Shown here: one piece after another, positions 23,030 to 32,305 of the stretch
Layout of the letters: every line of letters begins with the position of its first letter
Position numbering within the stretch: the first letter of the stretch is position 1
Assembly (NCBI GenBank): GCA_945928315.1
Contig: CAMENN010000016.1
Coordinates: 1 to 35,492 of the forward strand
Direction of reading: 5' to 3'
DNA length: 35,492 nucleotides
Origin: an uncultured Clostridia bacterium
GTDB lineage: Bacteria > Bacillota > Clostridia > Christensenellales > Aristaeellaceae
Notes under the pieces: generated by a model
What the model was told of the DNA's origin: nothing
Database searches by the model: none
What the model saw: the letters and a program-made list of their open reading frames with translations, nothing else
Program-made: the position numbers and the translations under genes

Positions 23030-24241
23030 TCATTCGCTCCCGTACGGGCTCAGCATCCGGTGATCCCGGAGGAGGAAGCCCGTGGTGTAGGGCACCGCGC
23101 TCTCGATCACCGAGGGAATCCAGCTGTTGTAGATCGTTCCCACCGCCAGCTCGACGAGGAGGCCGTATCCGGGATGCGCGCGCAGCGCATCCGCGTGCTC
23201 GCTCACCGTGCCGTGCGCCCGGCTGTCCATCAGCTGCCAGAAGAAATCCTCCGCCTGCGCCAGCGCCTCCGCTCCGACGTCCCGGTCCCCGCGCAGCCGC
23301 TCGACGATCCCCCGGCAGCGCGCCTGCTCCAGCTCCGTCTGACAGGCGTCGAACCCGAGCAGGCTCGGATCATACGTGCCGCTCTGCGCGGCCCAGTCGC
23401 TCACCGCGATCTGCCGGGGCGTATAGCGGCAGGACTCGCCGTCCACCTCCAGCATCGCATAGCAGCAGGGATAGGCGATCGCCTGATCGACGACCAGCTC
23501 GGCCAGCTCCCCCTGCACGGCGACGCACCGCTTGTGCAGGTGCCCCGCCAGGTACAGCTGCACGCCGTACGATTCCAGCAGGCCGGCCGCCCTGTCCTTG
23601 TGGACAAACGGCGTGCTGTACCCGGTCAGCAGCGGATAGTGCCCCGCCGCGATGACCGGCCAGCCCTTCTCCCGCGCCAGCTCGAGCTGCCCCTGCATCC
23701 ACGCCAGCGTGGCCTCCGACAGCGACGCCTCGTACCGCTGGCCGGTGTATCCGTTCGTATCCAGCAGCAGGAGCAGATAGCTGCCCACCCTCACGCTGTA
23801 GCTCAGCGACGCCGGGTCGCGGCTGTAGGCCTCGCCGTAGCCGAAATCCTCATACAGCCGGGCGAACGCGTCGGTGCCGGTCTCCCCGATGTCGTGGTTG
23901 CCGGGGAGCACATAGACCGTGAGCCCGCTCTCCTCCGCCCGGCGCAGCTTCTCCGTCAGCGCCTCGTGCTGCACGAGCCGTCCCTGATTCGTGATGTCCC
24001 CGCACAGCAGCAGCACATCCGCGCCGCTGCCTGCGGCGTCCCACAGGAGCGCGTCGGTGATCTCCAGGTTGTAGGGCACGAGCGGATTGATCAGGCCCGT
24101 ATCCCGGTTGGCCGGGTTGACATGCAGGTCCGCGGCGACGGCGATCGTGAAGGGCTCCCCCTCTTCGATCTGCCGCGCGGCCGCCGGCGCGCAGAGCGCG
24201 GTCAGCAGCAGGCACAGCGTCCATGCGACGATTCCCTTCAT
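23030..24241 (-). CDS. Secreted calcineurin-like metallophosphoesterase
   Basis: A 403-residue protein with an N-terminal signal peptide (KG.. followed by a hydrophobic core to about residue 22, APAAA/RQ). The phosphoesterase signature is complete: D38-L-H40, G81-D82, GNHD (114-117), GHYP and GHLH, forming a two-metal site. The C-terminal third (about 280-403), helical and rich in charged residues, is typical of larger secreted members. It probably hydrolyses phosphomonoesters or diesters outside the membrane, possibly for phosphate scavenging. The start at 24241 has AGGAAGGAAG upstream. No lipobox is seen, so it is either free or anchored by means I cannot see. Confidence 0.9.
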   Translation of the reverse strand: MKGIVAWTLCLLLTALCAPAAARQIEEGEPFTIAVAADLHVNPANRDTGLINPLVPYNLEITDALLWDAAGSGADVLLLCGDITNQGRLVQHEALTEKLRRAEESGLTVYVLPGNHDIGETGTDAFARLYEDFGYGEAYSRDPASLSYSVRVGSYLLLLLDTNGYTGQRYEASLSEATLAWMQGQLELAREKGWPVIAAGHYPLLTGYSTPFVHKDRAAGLLESYGVQLYLAGHLHKRCVAVQGELAELVVDQAIAYPCCYAMLEVDGESCRYTPRQIAVSDWAAQSGTYDPSLLGFDACQTELEQARCRGIVERLRGDRDVGAEALAQAEDFFWQLMDSRAHGTVSEHADALRAHPGYGLLVELAVGTIYNSWIPSVIESAVPYTTGFLLRDHRMLSPYGSE

Positions 24242-24342
24242 CGGTGCTTCCTTCCTCTCAAGCCGCTCCGGGCGCAGCGGTCATCCGGTTTCCGCGCGGC
24301 CGGGCTGTCCTTCCCGCCCCTCCCGGCTCCGCCTTTTCACCT

Positions 24343-24371
24343 ATGATACCGCAACGGCGCCGCGCTGTCAA
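24343..24371 (-). promoter_or_regulatory. Promoter of the metallophosphoesterase gene
   Basis: On the minus strand, -35 TTGACA (24371-24366), 17-bp spacer, -10 TATCAT (24348-24343). Confidence 0.8.
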
Positions 24372-24522
24372 ACCCCCGCGCGGGCTTCTCCGAAAAACGC
24401 ACGGCTTTTCCCCGGGCTCAATGCGGACATCCGCCCGGTCCGGCGCCCCGCCTTTTATGGTAGAAAAAGCTTCGCCGATTTTGTGATTCGGCCTCAGATA
24501 TTGACCTTTTCCGCCGGGCCGG

Positions 24523-24551
24523 TTGCGAACTTCCCCGGCAATCCATATAAT
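24523..24551 (+). promoter_or_regulatory. Promoter of the GH5-like gene
   Basis: -35 TTGCGA (24523-24528), 17-bp spacer, -10 TATAAT (24546-24551). Transcription would begin after the upstream ATG at 24554, which rules that ATG out as the start. Confidence 0.8.
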
Positions 24552-24619
24552 AAATGCAAATGGATTTGGACACTTTGCCCATCTTCGGGCGACACAAGGA
24601 AAGGAAGGCGAATCATCGC

Positions 24620-25732
24620 ATGGGTGAAATCTGGAGCAGGGAGCGCTCCTGGGCCTGGTACAACGAGCACAACTGGCTGCGCGGCTGCAACTTCATGAGC
24701 AGCGACTGCGCAAACCGGATCGATCAATGGCAGGAGGAGGGCTTCGAGGAGCGCCTCAAAACCGCGGACGAGGAGCTGGCGCTCGCTGCGCAGACCGGCT
24801 TCAACAGCATCCGCATCATTCTCGAGTTCTTCGTCTGGGACAAGCAGCACGACGGCTTCATGGAGCGCTTCGACCGCTATCTGGAGACAGCGTGGAAGCA
24901 TGGCATCTCCTGCATGGTCGTGCTGGGCAACGACTGCATGCAGCCGAAGGAATTCACCAAGCCCATGACGCTGGGCCCGCAGTCCTATGACTGGGGCTAC
25001 CACGGCGGCCGCAAAAAGAGCCAGCACAGCCAGTTCGCCGGCATGGGCTATCACCTGCTGGACGAGCCGGAGCTGGCGCAGCGCCATTACGAATGGGTGC
25101 GCGAGATCATCGAAACGCACAAGAACGACGAGCGCATCTGCATGTGGGACATCTACAACGAGGTCGGCAATTCCAAGCGCGAGGAGGCGACCATGCCCCA
25201 CCTCAAAAAGTTCTTCGAAATCGCCCGGGAGATCGACCCCATTCAGCCGCTGACCTGCTGCGTCTGGCGCATGCCGGCCGACCGCGACCAGCCGTTCACT
25301 GAGATCGAGCAGTATGCCTGCGAGCACTCGGACATCATCTCCTACCACAATTACGGCTCCTACGAGAGCAACATTCAGCAGATCCGCCGGCTGAAGGAGA
25401 CCTACGGCCGCCCGATCGTCAACACCGAATGGCTGGGCCGCTGCCTGCACAACACCGTGCAGGAGATGTTCCCCCTGTTCTACCTGGAAAAGATCGGCTG
25501 CTACAACTGGGGCTTCGTCGCGGGCAAGTACCAGACCTATGAGCCCTGGGAGGGCCTGTGGCAGCGCTATGAGAAGGACCCCAACGCGGACATCGACTTC
25601 ACCAAGTGGTTCCACGACCTGTACCGGCCCAGCCACCACCCCTACGATCCGAAGGAGATCGAGATCATTCAGCGCTACTGCCGCCTGGCCGATGAGGACT
25701 TCGCCCGGGCGCAGGCCGCCAGACAGGGCTGA
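24620..25732 (+). CDS. GH5-like (beta/alpha)8 glycoside hydrolase
   Basis: A 370-residue TIM-barrel glycosidase of the GH-A clan, often annotated as cellulase-family or xylanase-like. The acid/base E181 lies in WDIYNEVGNS (strand 4) and the nucleophile E270 in IVNTEWLGR (strand 7), the clan A arrangement. RGCNF at residue 21 and SYHNYG near 241 are also typical. No signal peptide is seen, so it acts on imported oligosaccharides. ATG 24620 is preceded by AAGGAAGG. It is upstream of, and separated by a terminator from, the kinase/regulator and ABC transporter genes; a shared substrate is an inference. The glycan is unknown. Confidence 0.88.
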   Translation: MGEIWSRERSWAWYNEHNWLRGCNFMSSDCANRIDQWQEEGFEERLKTADEELALAAQTGFNSIRIILEFFVWDKQHDGFMERFDRYLETAWKHGISCMVVLGNDCMQPKEFTKPMTLGPQSYDWGYHGGRKKSQHSQFAGMGYHLLDEPELAQRHYEWVREIIETHKNDERICMWDIYNEVGNSKREEATMPHLKKFFEIAREIDPIQPLTCCVWRMPADRDQPFTEIEQYACEHSDIISYHNYGSYESNIQQIRRLKETYGRPIVNTEWLGRCLHNTVQEMFPLFYLEKIGCYNWGFVAGKYQTYEPWEGLWQRYEKDPNADIDFTKWFHDLYRPSHHPYDPKEIEIIQRYCRLADEDFARAQAARQG

Positions 25733-25792
25733 CCGCCGGATTTCCATGACAGGATGAACGCCTCCTGATTCCCGGGGAGACGGCACACGCGA

Positions 25793-25845
25793 GACAGGCG
25801 CTGCTGCGGATGCCCCCTCCGCAGCGGCGTCCTGTTCCGTTTTGG
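25793..25845 (+). terminator. Rho-independent terminator after the GH5-like gene
   Basis: ACAGG-CGCTGCTGCGGA pairs with TCCGCAGCGGCG-TCCTGT (one G.U pair), followed by a short CCGTTTT tail. Confidence 0.75.
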
Positions 25846-25880
25846 GGGACTTTTTCCTCGTCTCCGCAAAGCGGTTATGG

Positions 25881-25886
25881 TATAAT
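25881..25886 (+). promoter_or_regulatory. -10 box of the kinase/regulator operon
   Basis: TATAAT at 25881-25886, 66 nt before the kinase start. No good -35 is seen at 16-18 bp (TCGTCT), so activation by a regulator is possible. Confidence 0.55.
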
Positions 25887-25951
25887 GGTGATACAGGGGC
25901 CTCCTGCGCCGTGCCCTCCCCGACCGCCCTTCGCCAGAAAGGAGCACCGTT

Positions 25952-27718
25952 ATGTCCCGCAAGAAGAAGCTGTATTCCCTGCTGGCAATTCTCTGCTCCG
26001 TCACGCTGCTGGTCACGGGCGTGATCTGCGTGCTGATTCTGGAGCTGGCGAAGCAATCCACCGCCAACTTCGAGAACTTCATCATCGAAAGCCGGCAGCA
26101 GGAGATCAGTTCTGCGGTCCACGCCTTTTCCAGCGACGTGGATACGCTGCGTCTGCTCATGCTCAACGAGCTGGAGGACAACACGCTGACCCGCCTGCAG
26201 CTCTACTACGACAGCGCCATCTTCAACTACAACTACCTCTGGCAGGCCGATCTGGTGCAGCGCCAGATCAGCACCATCCAGAACTCCATGTCCTTCGTCG
26301 AGTCCGTGGACATCTACATGCCGGACTCCAAGCGCGGCGTCTCCGGCGGCTCCGTCTTCCCTTTGACGGATGAAATGCTGGAAAGCGCGCGCGCCGTCAT
26401 GGCCGGGGACGTGACGGGCATCCGGGTCAGCGACGGCAAGATGCTGCTCTATCTGAGCCGGGCGCCCCTCGCCTCCGGCACGGTGCACAACGCGGTCATC
26501 GTGGCCACCTTCTCCTCCCGCCTGCTCTACCGGTATCTGCTCAAATACCTGCCGGACACCGATCACTCCATGCTCGCCGTCTATCCGACGGAGGGCGACA
26601 CGCGGACCCCGTTTACCCTGAGCGCCGAGCTGCCCGCGGCGAGCGCTCAGGGCATCGGCGAGGCGGTGAGCGTCAGCGACAGCGGCTTCATGCGCTATGA
26701 CCTGGCGGGCGAGCAGTACCTGCTCACCTGGGAGCGCACGCCCTCCCTCCCCCTGAGGCTCTGCCAGCTGACGCCGATGAGCCTGATCACCGAGCAGATG
26801 CGTGAGTACCGGCGCATGATCATGGTGGTCTGCGTCGTCAGCGCCATCGCCCTGCTGGCGCTGGCCTGCTTCCTGCACCGGATGGTGCACAAGCCGGTGA
26901 CGACGATCAACTCCGCGCTGAGCAAGGTGGGCAAGGGCGACCTCACCGTCCGCCTGACCGACGCCAACTGCACGGAGTTCCAGGAGATCTACGACCAGTT
27001 CAACCAGATGACCGTGCGGCTCCAGGAGCTCATCGACCGGGAGTACGCGCTCAAGCTGCTCAACGCCAAGAGCGAGCTCAAGCAGCTGCGCTACCAGATC
27101 CGCCCGCACTTCCTCTACAACACGTATTTCAACCTCCGCGCGCTGCTGATGAACGAGGAGTATGACGCCGCGGAGCAGATGATGGACGTGCTGGGGCGCT
27201 ATCTGCGCTACATCACCACCTCCGACCGCGACGAGGCCACGCTGCGGGACGAGCTGGCGCACGCCGCCGCCTACATGGACATCCAGAAGATGCGCTTCGG
27301 CGCCCGGCTGGAAACCCGGATGGCGCCCTGTCCGCCGCAATACGAAGACAAGCCCGTGCCCCGCATCATCGTGCAGCCGCTGATCGAGAACGCGTTTGAG
27401 CACGGCATTCGGGACATGAAGGACACCGGCGTGATCTCCGTCAGCTTCGAGGCGGAGGGAAACCGGCTGTCCATCCTCGTGGACGACAACGGCCCGAACG
27501 CCTCCGATGAGCTGATCGAAAGGATGCAGGCCGTGCTGGATGCCGACAGCTGCGCCCCGATGGGGGACTCCGTCGCCCTGAGCAACATCCACCGGCGCAT
27601 CCGCATCCTCTATGGCCCGGGAAGCGGGCTGTATGTCTCCCGCTCGCCGCTGGGCGGCTTCCGCTCTGAAATCCACATGATTGGAGAGAAAAAATATGCT
27701 TCGGCTGATGATCGTTGA
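25952..27718 (+). CDS. YesM-type sensor histidine kinase
   Basis: A 588-residue membrane kinase. Layout: a transmembrane helix at about 8-31, an extracytoplasmic sensor region (about 35-285), a second helix (288-307), a HAMP linker (about 308-360), the His_kinase domain with the phospho-acceptor H386 in QIRPHFLYN, and an HATPase_c domain with the N-box QPLIENAFEHG. This LytS/YesM group usually pairs with AraC-type response regulators and senses carbohydrates or transport state. The start at 25952 has AAAGGAG upstream. Its 3' end overlaps the regulator gene by 23 nt, so the two are translated together. Confidence 0.95.
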   Translation: MSRKKKLYSLLAILCSVTLLVTGVICVLILELAKQSTANFENFIIESRQQEISSAVHAFSSDVDTLRLLMLNELEDNTLTRLQLYYDSAIFNYNYLWQADLVQRQISTIQNSMSFVESVDIYMPDSKRGVSGGSVFPLTDEMLESARAVMAGDVTGIRVSDGKMLLYLSRAPLASGTVHNAVIVATFSSRLLYRYLLKYLPDTDHSMLAVYPTEGDTRTPFTLSAELPAASAQGIGEAVSVSDSGFMRYDLAGEQYLLTWERTPSLPLRLCQLTPMSLITEQMREYRRMIMVVCVVSAIALLALACFLHRMVHKPVTTINSALSKVGKGDLTVRLTDANCTEFQEIYDQFNQMTVRLQELIDREYALKLLNAKSELKQLRYQIRPHFLYNTYFNLRALLMNEEYDAAEQMMDVLGRYLRYITTSDRDEATLRDELAHAAAYMDIQKMRFGARLETRMAPCPPQYEDKPVPRIIVQPLIENAFEHGIRDMKDTGVISVSFEAEGNRLSILVDDNGPNASDELIERMQAVLDADSCAPMGDSVALSNIHRRIRILYGPGSGLYVSRSPLGGFRSEIHMIGEKKYASADDR

Positions 27719-29288
27719 CGACGAGGTCCGGATTGCCGATTCCATCTATGACCTGATGCAGGAACACTTCGACCTGGAGCTCTACCGCTGCTATTCCGCG
27801 CTGGATGCCCTGGAGATCATCCGGACGATGCGCTTTGACATCGTGATCACAGACATCTCCATGCCCGGCATGAACGGCCTCGAGCTGCTCAGCCGCACGC
27901 AGGCCATCTGGCCCAAATGCCACTTCCTCATCCTGACCGCCTACGACAGCTTCGACTACGCCTACGAAACCCTCCGGCATGACCGGGTGGACTATCTGCT
28001 CAAGATCGAGAGCTGCGACACGATCTGCGCGTGCGTCGAAAAGAAGCTGGCCATCATCGGGGCGGAGCGGGAAAAGGAGGAGCGGCTCCAGCACTACGGC
28101 CAGGTCGTGCAGCAGGTCGGCGAATCCATCAACCGCTATCTGCTCAAGCGGATCATCGTCAACGGCATTCCCCTTCCCGATCAGAAGGACCTTGACGCGT
28201 TCCCCGTCCCCATCCGCCTGAACCAGCCCGTCGTGCTCGCGCTGCTGGCCATGAGCGACCAGAACCCCCTGACCAATAACGAGGACTCGATGGACATCCT
28301 CCATTCCGTGGAGACGCGGCTGACGGCTTACGGTCTGCAGGCGCCGTCCTACCTCTCCTCCGGCACCATTGTGCTAGCCATCCAGTCCGCGCAGAGCGGC
28401 GCCCTCGCCGGCAATCTCTCCACCTATGCGCACACGGCACTGGAAACCCTGCCCCAGCGCGTGGAGGATGCCACCGGCCATCGCCTGGCCATCCTGTGCG
28501 CGGACCAGCCCGTTTCCTGGTCACAGATTCACGCGCTGTATCTGCGGGCCGCCGTCGCGCTGGAGAACATCCGCAGCAGCAGCGGCATGGTGCTCCTGTC
28601 CGTGGAGGAGGAGCTCCGCCGATCCGGGCAGGAGCTCTCCTTCCCCAGCATGGAGGAAACCGGCATGCTCTGGGACATGATCAAGAGCGGCAGCACGGAG
28701 GCGCTCGGACAGGTGCTCCGCGAGCGCCTGCAGGGCGTCGCGTCCCCGGCTGCGCTGCCGCAGCGGACCCTCTCCGCGCTGGGCTATCTCATTCTGGAGG
28801 CGGACAGGCTCTATGCGGTCGGGGATGGCTCGCGATCCGCGCACCTGGCCTCCTGCAAGGGATTTACCTCCATGGATGCCTGGATCGACGCGCTGTGCGG
28901 CTATCTTTCGGACATCCGCCACAGCCGCGAGGAATCCTGGAAGTCCCGGGAGGCCTGGCTCATCGTCCGCATCAACCAGTACATCGAGCAGCACTATCAG
29001 GAGGACCTGACGCTGACCCTGCTGGCCGAGGAGATGCACTACAACCCTGCCTATCTTTCGCGCTTCTACAAGGCGAACACGGGCGTGAACCTGATGACCC
29101 ACCTGTACAGCGTTCGAATTCAGAAGGCCCGTGAGCTCCTGCTCGGCAGCAACGACAAGGTTTCCGACATCGCGCGCAAGACGGGCTTCTGCTCCACCAA
29201 GTATTTCAACCGGGTGTTCAAAAAGGTCGTCGGAATCTCCCCCTCCCAGTTCCGCCGGGACAGCATCGTCGGCGCCGGGAATCCGTAA
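27696..29288 (+). CDS. YesN-type response regulator with AraC DNA-binding domain
   Basis: A 530-residue regulator. The receiver domain (1-120) has D8/D9, the phospho-acceptor D53 in ITDISMPGMNG, T81 and K103. A long middle region (about 125-420) follows, and the C-terminal AraC/XylS domain has two helix-turn-helices (from YIEQHYQEDLTLTLLAEEM to the FSPSQFRR-like end ISPSQFRR). ATG 27696 is preferred: GGAGAG lies just upstream and the gene overlaps the kinase. It most likely activates the solute-binding protein and permease genes that follow at 29574. Confidence 0.95.
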   Translation: MLRLMIVDDEVRIADSIYDLMQEHFDLELYRCYSALDALEIIRTMRFDIVITDISMPGMNGLELLSRTQAIWPKCHFLILTAYDSFDYAYETLRHDRVDYLLKIESCDTICACVEKKLAIIGAEREKEERLQHYGQVVQQVGESINRYLLKRIIVNGIPLPDQKDLDAFPVPIRLNQPVVLALLAMSDQNPLTNNEDSMDILHSVETRLTAYGLQAPSYLSSGTIVLAIQSAQSGALAGNLSTYAHTALETLPQRVEDATGHRLAILCADQPVSWSQIHALYLRAAVALENIRSSSGMVLLSVEEELRRSGQELSFPSMEETGMLWDMIKSGSTEALGQVLRERLQGVASPAALPQRTLSALGYLILEADRLYAVGDGSRSAHLASCKGFTSMDAWIDALCGYLSDIRHSREESWKSREAWLIVRINQYIEQHYQEDLTLTLLAEEMHYNPAYLSRFYKANTGVNLMTHLYSVRIQKARELLLGSNDKVSDIARKTGFCSTKYFNRVFKKVVGISPSQFRRDSIVGAGNP

Positions 29289-29350
29289 GGCCGCCTCTGG
29301 CCGCCCGTTTGCCTGCATCCAGGCGCGCTTTCTTGTGCAGAAATCTCAGA

Positions 29351-29388
29351 AAAACCGGCCCAATGAATAGATTTGGGCCGGTTTTTTA
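29351..29388 (+). terminator. Rho-independent terminator after the response regulator
   Basis: AAAACCGGCCCAA pairs with TTGGGCCGGTTTT, followed by TT. The stem is perfect and also has an A-run on its left. Confidence 0.92.
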
Positions 29389-29473
29389 TGCACACAGACA
29401 AAAACAGTCGCTTTGGAGCAGGCTGCACGGGCCAAACGGTAAAAATCGAATCCGAAATGACAAAAACGTGGGG

Positions 29474-29502
29474 TTGTATCCCTGAAGTCATAATAATATA
29501 AT
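29474..29502 (+). promoter_or_regulatory. Promoter of the ABC transporter operon
   Basis: -35 TTGTAT (29474-29479), 17-bp spacer, -10 TATAAT (29497-29502). A 10-bp palindrome CCCGTACGGG (29517-29526) lies in the leader. The region upstream of the -35, after the terminator at 29388, is where the AraC-type regulator would be expected to bind. Confidence 0.7.
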
Positions 29503-29573
29503 CACATTACAAGCTTCCCGTACGGGCTTGATCGGGGAGCACGCACGAACCCACAGAAAAAGGAGGTTATCCC

Positions 29574-31277
29574 ATGAAACGCATCCTGACCCTGGCGCTG
29601 GCGCTCTGCCTCAGCCTGATCCTCGTCACGGCCCTGGCCGTGGACCAGCACGACAAGGACTACTTCGACACACAGGTCCAGCTGCTGGCCGACAACCTGC
29701 AGAAGTTCTACGAGGAGAACTACGGCGAGGGCGACCTGGTCGCGCCGTATGACGAGCCGGTGGAAGTGACCATCGTCAACTACTACAACACCAACCTGGA
29801 GACCAACATGGCGACCTGGACGGACTGGTGGGGCGAGACGCTCGAGAACAACCGCTACGTCGCCGCGGCCGAAAAGGCGCTCAACATCAAGATCAAGTAC
29901 CTGTGGCTGAAGAACGACGCGGACAAGGGCTATGAGAAGCAGCTGCGTCTGGCCATCACCGCGGGCGAGATCCCGGACATGTTCATCGTCACCAACCAGA
30001 ACGATCTGGTTCAGCTGGCCGAGTCCGGCCTGATCATGCCGGTGGATGACGTGGTGGACAAGTACTTCACCACCTGGGACAAGGAGATCCAGAGCTCCGA
30101 CGGCGGCAAGCTCTACGAGATGGCCATGTACGACGGCCAGTGCTACGGCATCCCCTGCAACATCTCCGATACGGATACCTTCTCCTACATCTGGCTGCGC
30201 AAGGACTGGATGGAGAAGCTGAACCTTGAGGCGCCGAAGACGATGGACGACCTCAGGAACATCATGCTCGCTTTCAAGGAGGCCAAGCTGGGCGGCAGCG
30301 AGAACACCTACGGCATGGTGATCGACAAGGACCTCTACTACTCCACCCGCGGCCTGTTCGCCGGCTTCGGCGCCTATCCGGAGTTCTGGGTTGAGGATGA
30401 AAACGGCGGCCTCGTCTGGGGCGGCACGCAGGAGAACGTGAAGAAGGCCCTGACCTACCTCAACGGCCTGTACAACGACGGCCTGCTGGATAAGGAGTTC
30501 ATCACCCAGAGCAACACCGACGCCAAGGCGCTGATGTTCAACAGCCAGGCCGGCATCCTCTACGCCGGACACTGGCTGGCGCACGACCTGCAGAAGCTGC
30601 ACGACAACGATCCGGAGTCCGACTGGATTTGCGTGGCGCTGCCCTCCGAGACCGGCGCGCCCGTCGAGCAGTACCTGACGCCCGTCAAGCGCGGCTGGAT
30701 CGTCATCAACGAGAGCTACGAGCACCCCGAGGTTGCGGCCAAGATCCGCGCGCTGTGCACCTTTGCGGCGCAGGGCGGCATCTGCGACGGCACCTGGTGG
30801 TTCTCCAACGATCAGGCGCAGGCTCTGGAGCCCTTCCAGGCGAGCGTCTCCTCCTGGGACAACTACAACACCTACCTCAACCTGCTGGAGTGCTATGACA
30901 AGGGCGGCGACACCTCCGTGCTGCGCGCCAAGGCCATCACCTACTGGAACAACCTGACCTCCGGCTCCTCCATCTGGGCCTGGGAGCACATGTTCGGCAA
31001 CGGCGAAACCACCCCGATGGTCGTCCTGCGCGACGCGATTGAGAACGAACGCATCCACTACGACGGCTTCCTGGGCGCCCAGAACGAGTTCATGCAGGAC
31101 CGCTGGAGCGTCATCAAGGACGAGCAGCTGACCGCCTTCACCAAGATCATCATCGGTGAGGTTGGCGTGGAAGAGGGCTTTGCCGACTGGCTGAAGACCT
31201 TTGACTCCATGGGCGGCACGCAGATCACCCGCGACGTCAACGAGTGGTATGCGCAGTCCCAGGCTATGAAGGAGTAA
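29574..31277 (+). CDS. Extracellular sugar-binding protein (LplA type), no lipobox
   Basis: A 567-residue solute-binding protein for a CUT1-type carbohydrate importer. It has an N-terminal signal peptide (MKRILTL...VTALA, cleavage near residue 22). The mature part has the two-lobe binding-protein pattern with ITAGEIPDMFIVT and WLRKDWMEKLNL, typical of LplA/YtcQ proteins of the YesMN-linked transporters. No L-x-[GA]-C lipobox follows the hydrophobic core: the only early cysteine (C12) is inside it. A Gram-positive binding protein normally needs a lipid anchor, so this is odd. AAAGGAGG precedes the start. It is followed by a hairpin and the two permease genes; the ligand is unknown. Confidence 0.92.
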   Translation: MKRILTLALALCLSLILVTALAVDQHDKDYFDTQVQLLADNLQKFYEENYGEGDLVAPYDEPVEVTIVNYYNTNLETNMATWTDWWGETLENNRYVAAAEKALNIKIKYLWLKNDADKGYEKQLRLAITAGEIPDMFIVTNQNDLVQLAESGLIMPVDDVVDKYFTTWDKEIQSSDGGKLYEMAMYDGQCYGIPCNISDTDTFSYIWLRKDWMEKLNLEAPKTMDDLRNIMLAFKEAKLGGSENTYGMVIDKDLYYSTRGLFAGFGAYPEFWVEDENGGLVWGGTQENVKKALTYLNGLYNDGLLDKEFITQSNTDAKALMFNSQAGILYAGHWLAHDLQKLHDNDPESDWICVALPSETGAPVEQYLTPVKRGWIVINESYEHPEVAAKIRALCTFAAQGGICDGTWWFSNDQAQALEPFQASVSSWDNYNTYLNLLECYDKGGDTSVLRAKAITYWNNLTSGSSIWAWEHMFGNGETTPMVVLRDAIENERIHYDGFLGAQNEFMQDRWSVIKDEQLTAFTKIIIGEVGVEEGFADWLKTFDSMGGTQITRDVNEWYAQSQAMKE

Positions 31278-31294
31278 AATCGAATCTCTTCGCG

Positions 31295-31324
31295 CTGTGC
31301 CGGTCGCCTCGGCGGCCGGCACAG
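31295..31324 (+). terminator. Intercistronic hairpin after the binding-protein gene
   Basis: CTGTGCCGG pairs with CCGGCACAG around a 12-nt loop, with no U-run. In such operons a hairpin here usually protects the binding-protein mRNA and lowers read-through to the permeases, giving more binding protein than channel. Confidence 0.6.
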
Positions 31325-31349
31325 TCCGTTTCCGATCGGAGGATGCGCC

Positions 31350-32288
31350 ATGACGCAGAAGAACACCGCAACCCATTCCCACAAGCGCAGAAGAGGCATC
31401 AGCAGGGCCGAGCTGCCGCTGCATTTGATGCTGATTCCCGGAATCGTGATCATCTTCATCTTCCACTACATCCCCCTTGGCGGCCTGGTCATCGCCTTCC
31501 AGCGTTTTATTCCGGCCAAGGGGCTCTTTGGCAACCAGAAATGGGTGGGCCTGCAGAACTTCGAGTACATCTTCTCCATGCCCAACACCATGAACGTGCT
31601 GACCAATACCGTGGTCATCGCCGGGGCCAAGATCGTCCTCAACCTGATCATCCCCATCACCGTGGCGCTCATGCTCAACGAGCTGCAAAGCTCCAAGCTC
31701 AAGCGGACCGTGCAGACGGTGATCTACTTCCCGCACTTCCTGAGCTGGATCATCTTCGGCTCCATCATCATGGACCTGCTCAGCCCGCAGAACGGCATCG
31801 TCAACAAGCTGCTCGGCGCGCTGGGCACCGACCCCATCTTCTTCCTCGGCGACAACCGCTATTTCCGCCAGACCATCATCTGGACGGACATCTGGAAGAA
31901 CTTCGGCTACGGCACGGTGGTCTACATGGCGTCCATCACCAGCATCGATCCCACCCTGTATGAAGCGGCCGCCATCGACGGCGCCAACCGCTGCCAGCAG
32001 ACCCGGCATGTGACGCTCCCCGGCATGCGCATGATCATCGTGCTGATGATGGTGCTCAGCCTGGGCAACGTGCTCAACGCCGGCTTCGACCAGATCTACA
32101 ACATGTACAGCCCGATCGTCTACGAAACGGGAGACATCATCGATACCATGGTCTACCGCCTGGGCATGGAGAACGCCAAATACTCCCCTGCGGCGGCCGT
32201 AGGCATCTTCAAATCCGTCGTCTCCATGGTGTTCATCTCGGCCTCCTACTATGTGGCGGACAGATTCTTCGACTACCGGCTGTTCTGA
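31350..32288 (+). CDS. Sugar ABC transporter permease (LplB type)
   Basis: A 312-residue inner-membrane permease of the CUT1 class with six hydrophobic segments. The EAA loop EAAAIDGANRCQQTRHVTLP (about residue 208) contacts the ATPase. The N-terminal 20 residues are basic and cytoplasmic. GGAGG precedes the ATG at good distance. It forms the channel with the next gene product; the next start codon lies 18 nt after its stop. No ATPase gene is in the operon, which is usual for this class, where a shared MsmX-type ATPase serves several importers. Confidence 0.95.
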   Translation: MTQKNTATHSHKRRRGISRAELPLHLMLIPGIVIIFIFHYIPLGGLVIAFQRFIPAKGLFGNQKWVGLQNFEYIFSMPNTMNVLTNTVVIAGAKIVLNLIIPITVALMLNELQSSKLKRTVQTVIYFPHFLSWIIFGSIIMDLLSPQNGIVNKLLGALGTDPIFFLGDNRYFRQTIIWTDIWKNFGYGTVVYMASITSIDPTLYEAAAIDGANRCQQTRHVTLPGMRMIIVLMMVLSLGNVLNAGFDQIYNMYSPIVYETGDIIDTMVYRLGMENAKYSPAAAVGIFKSVVSMVFISASYYVADRFFDYRLF

Positions 32289-32305
32289 GTGAAAGGAGCG
32301 TCTTC

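Larger units (their letters stand above)
24242..24619. other. Divergent promoter region
   Basis: 378 bp without a gene. It carries the minus-strand promoter of the phosphoesterase (TTGACA-17-TATCAT) and the plus-strand promoter of the GH5-like gene (TTGCGA-17-TATAAT), which are about 150 bp apart. Confidence 0.7.

Noticed and set aside
24494-27745. Minus-strand ORF of 1083 residues
   Set aside because: It is antisense to the GH5-like and kinase genes, both with clear motifs.
29502-32009. Minus-strand ORF of 835 residues
   Set aside because: It is antisense to the binding protein and first permease.
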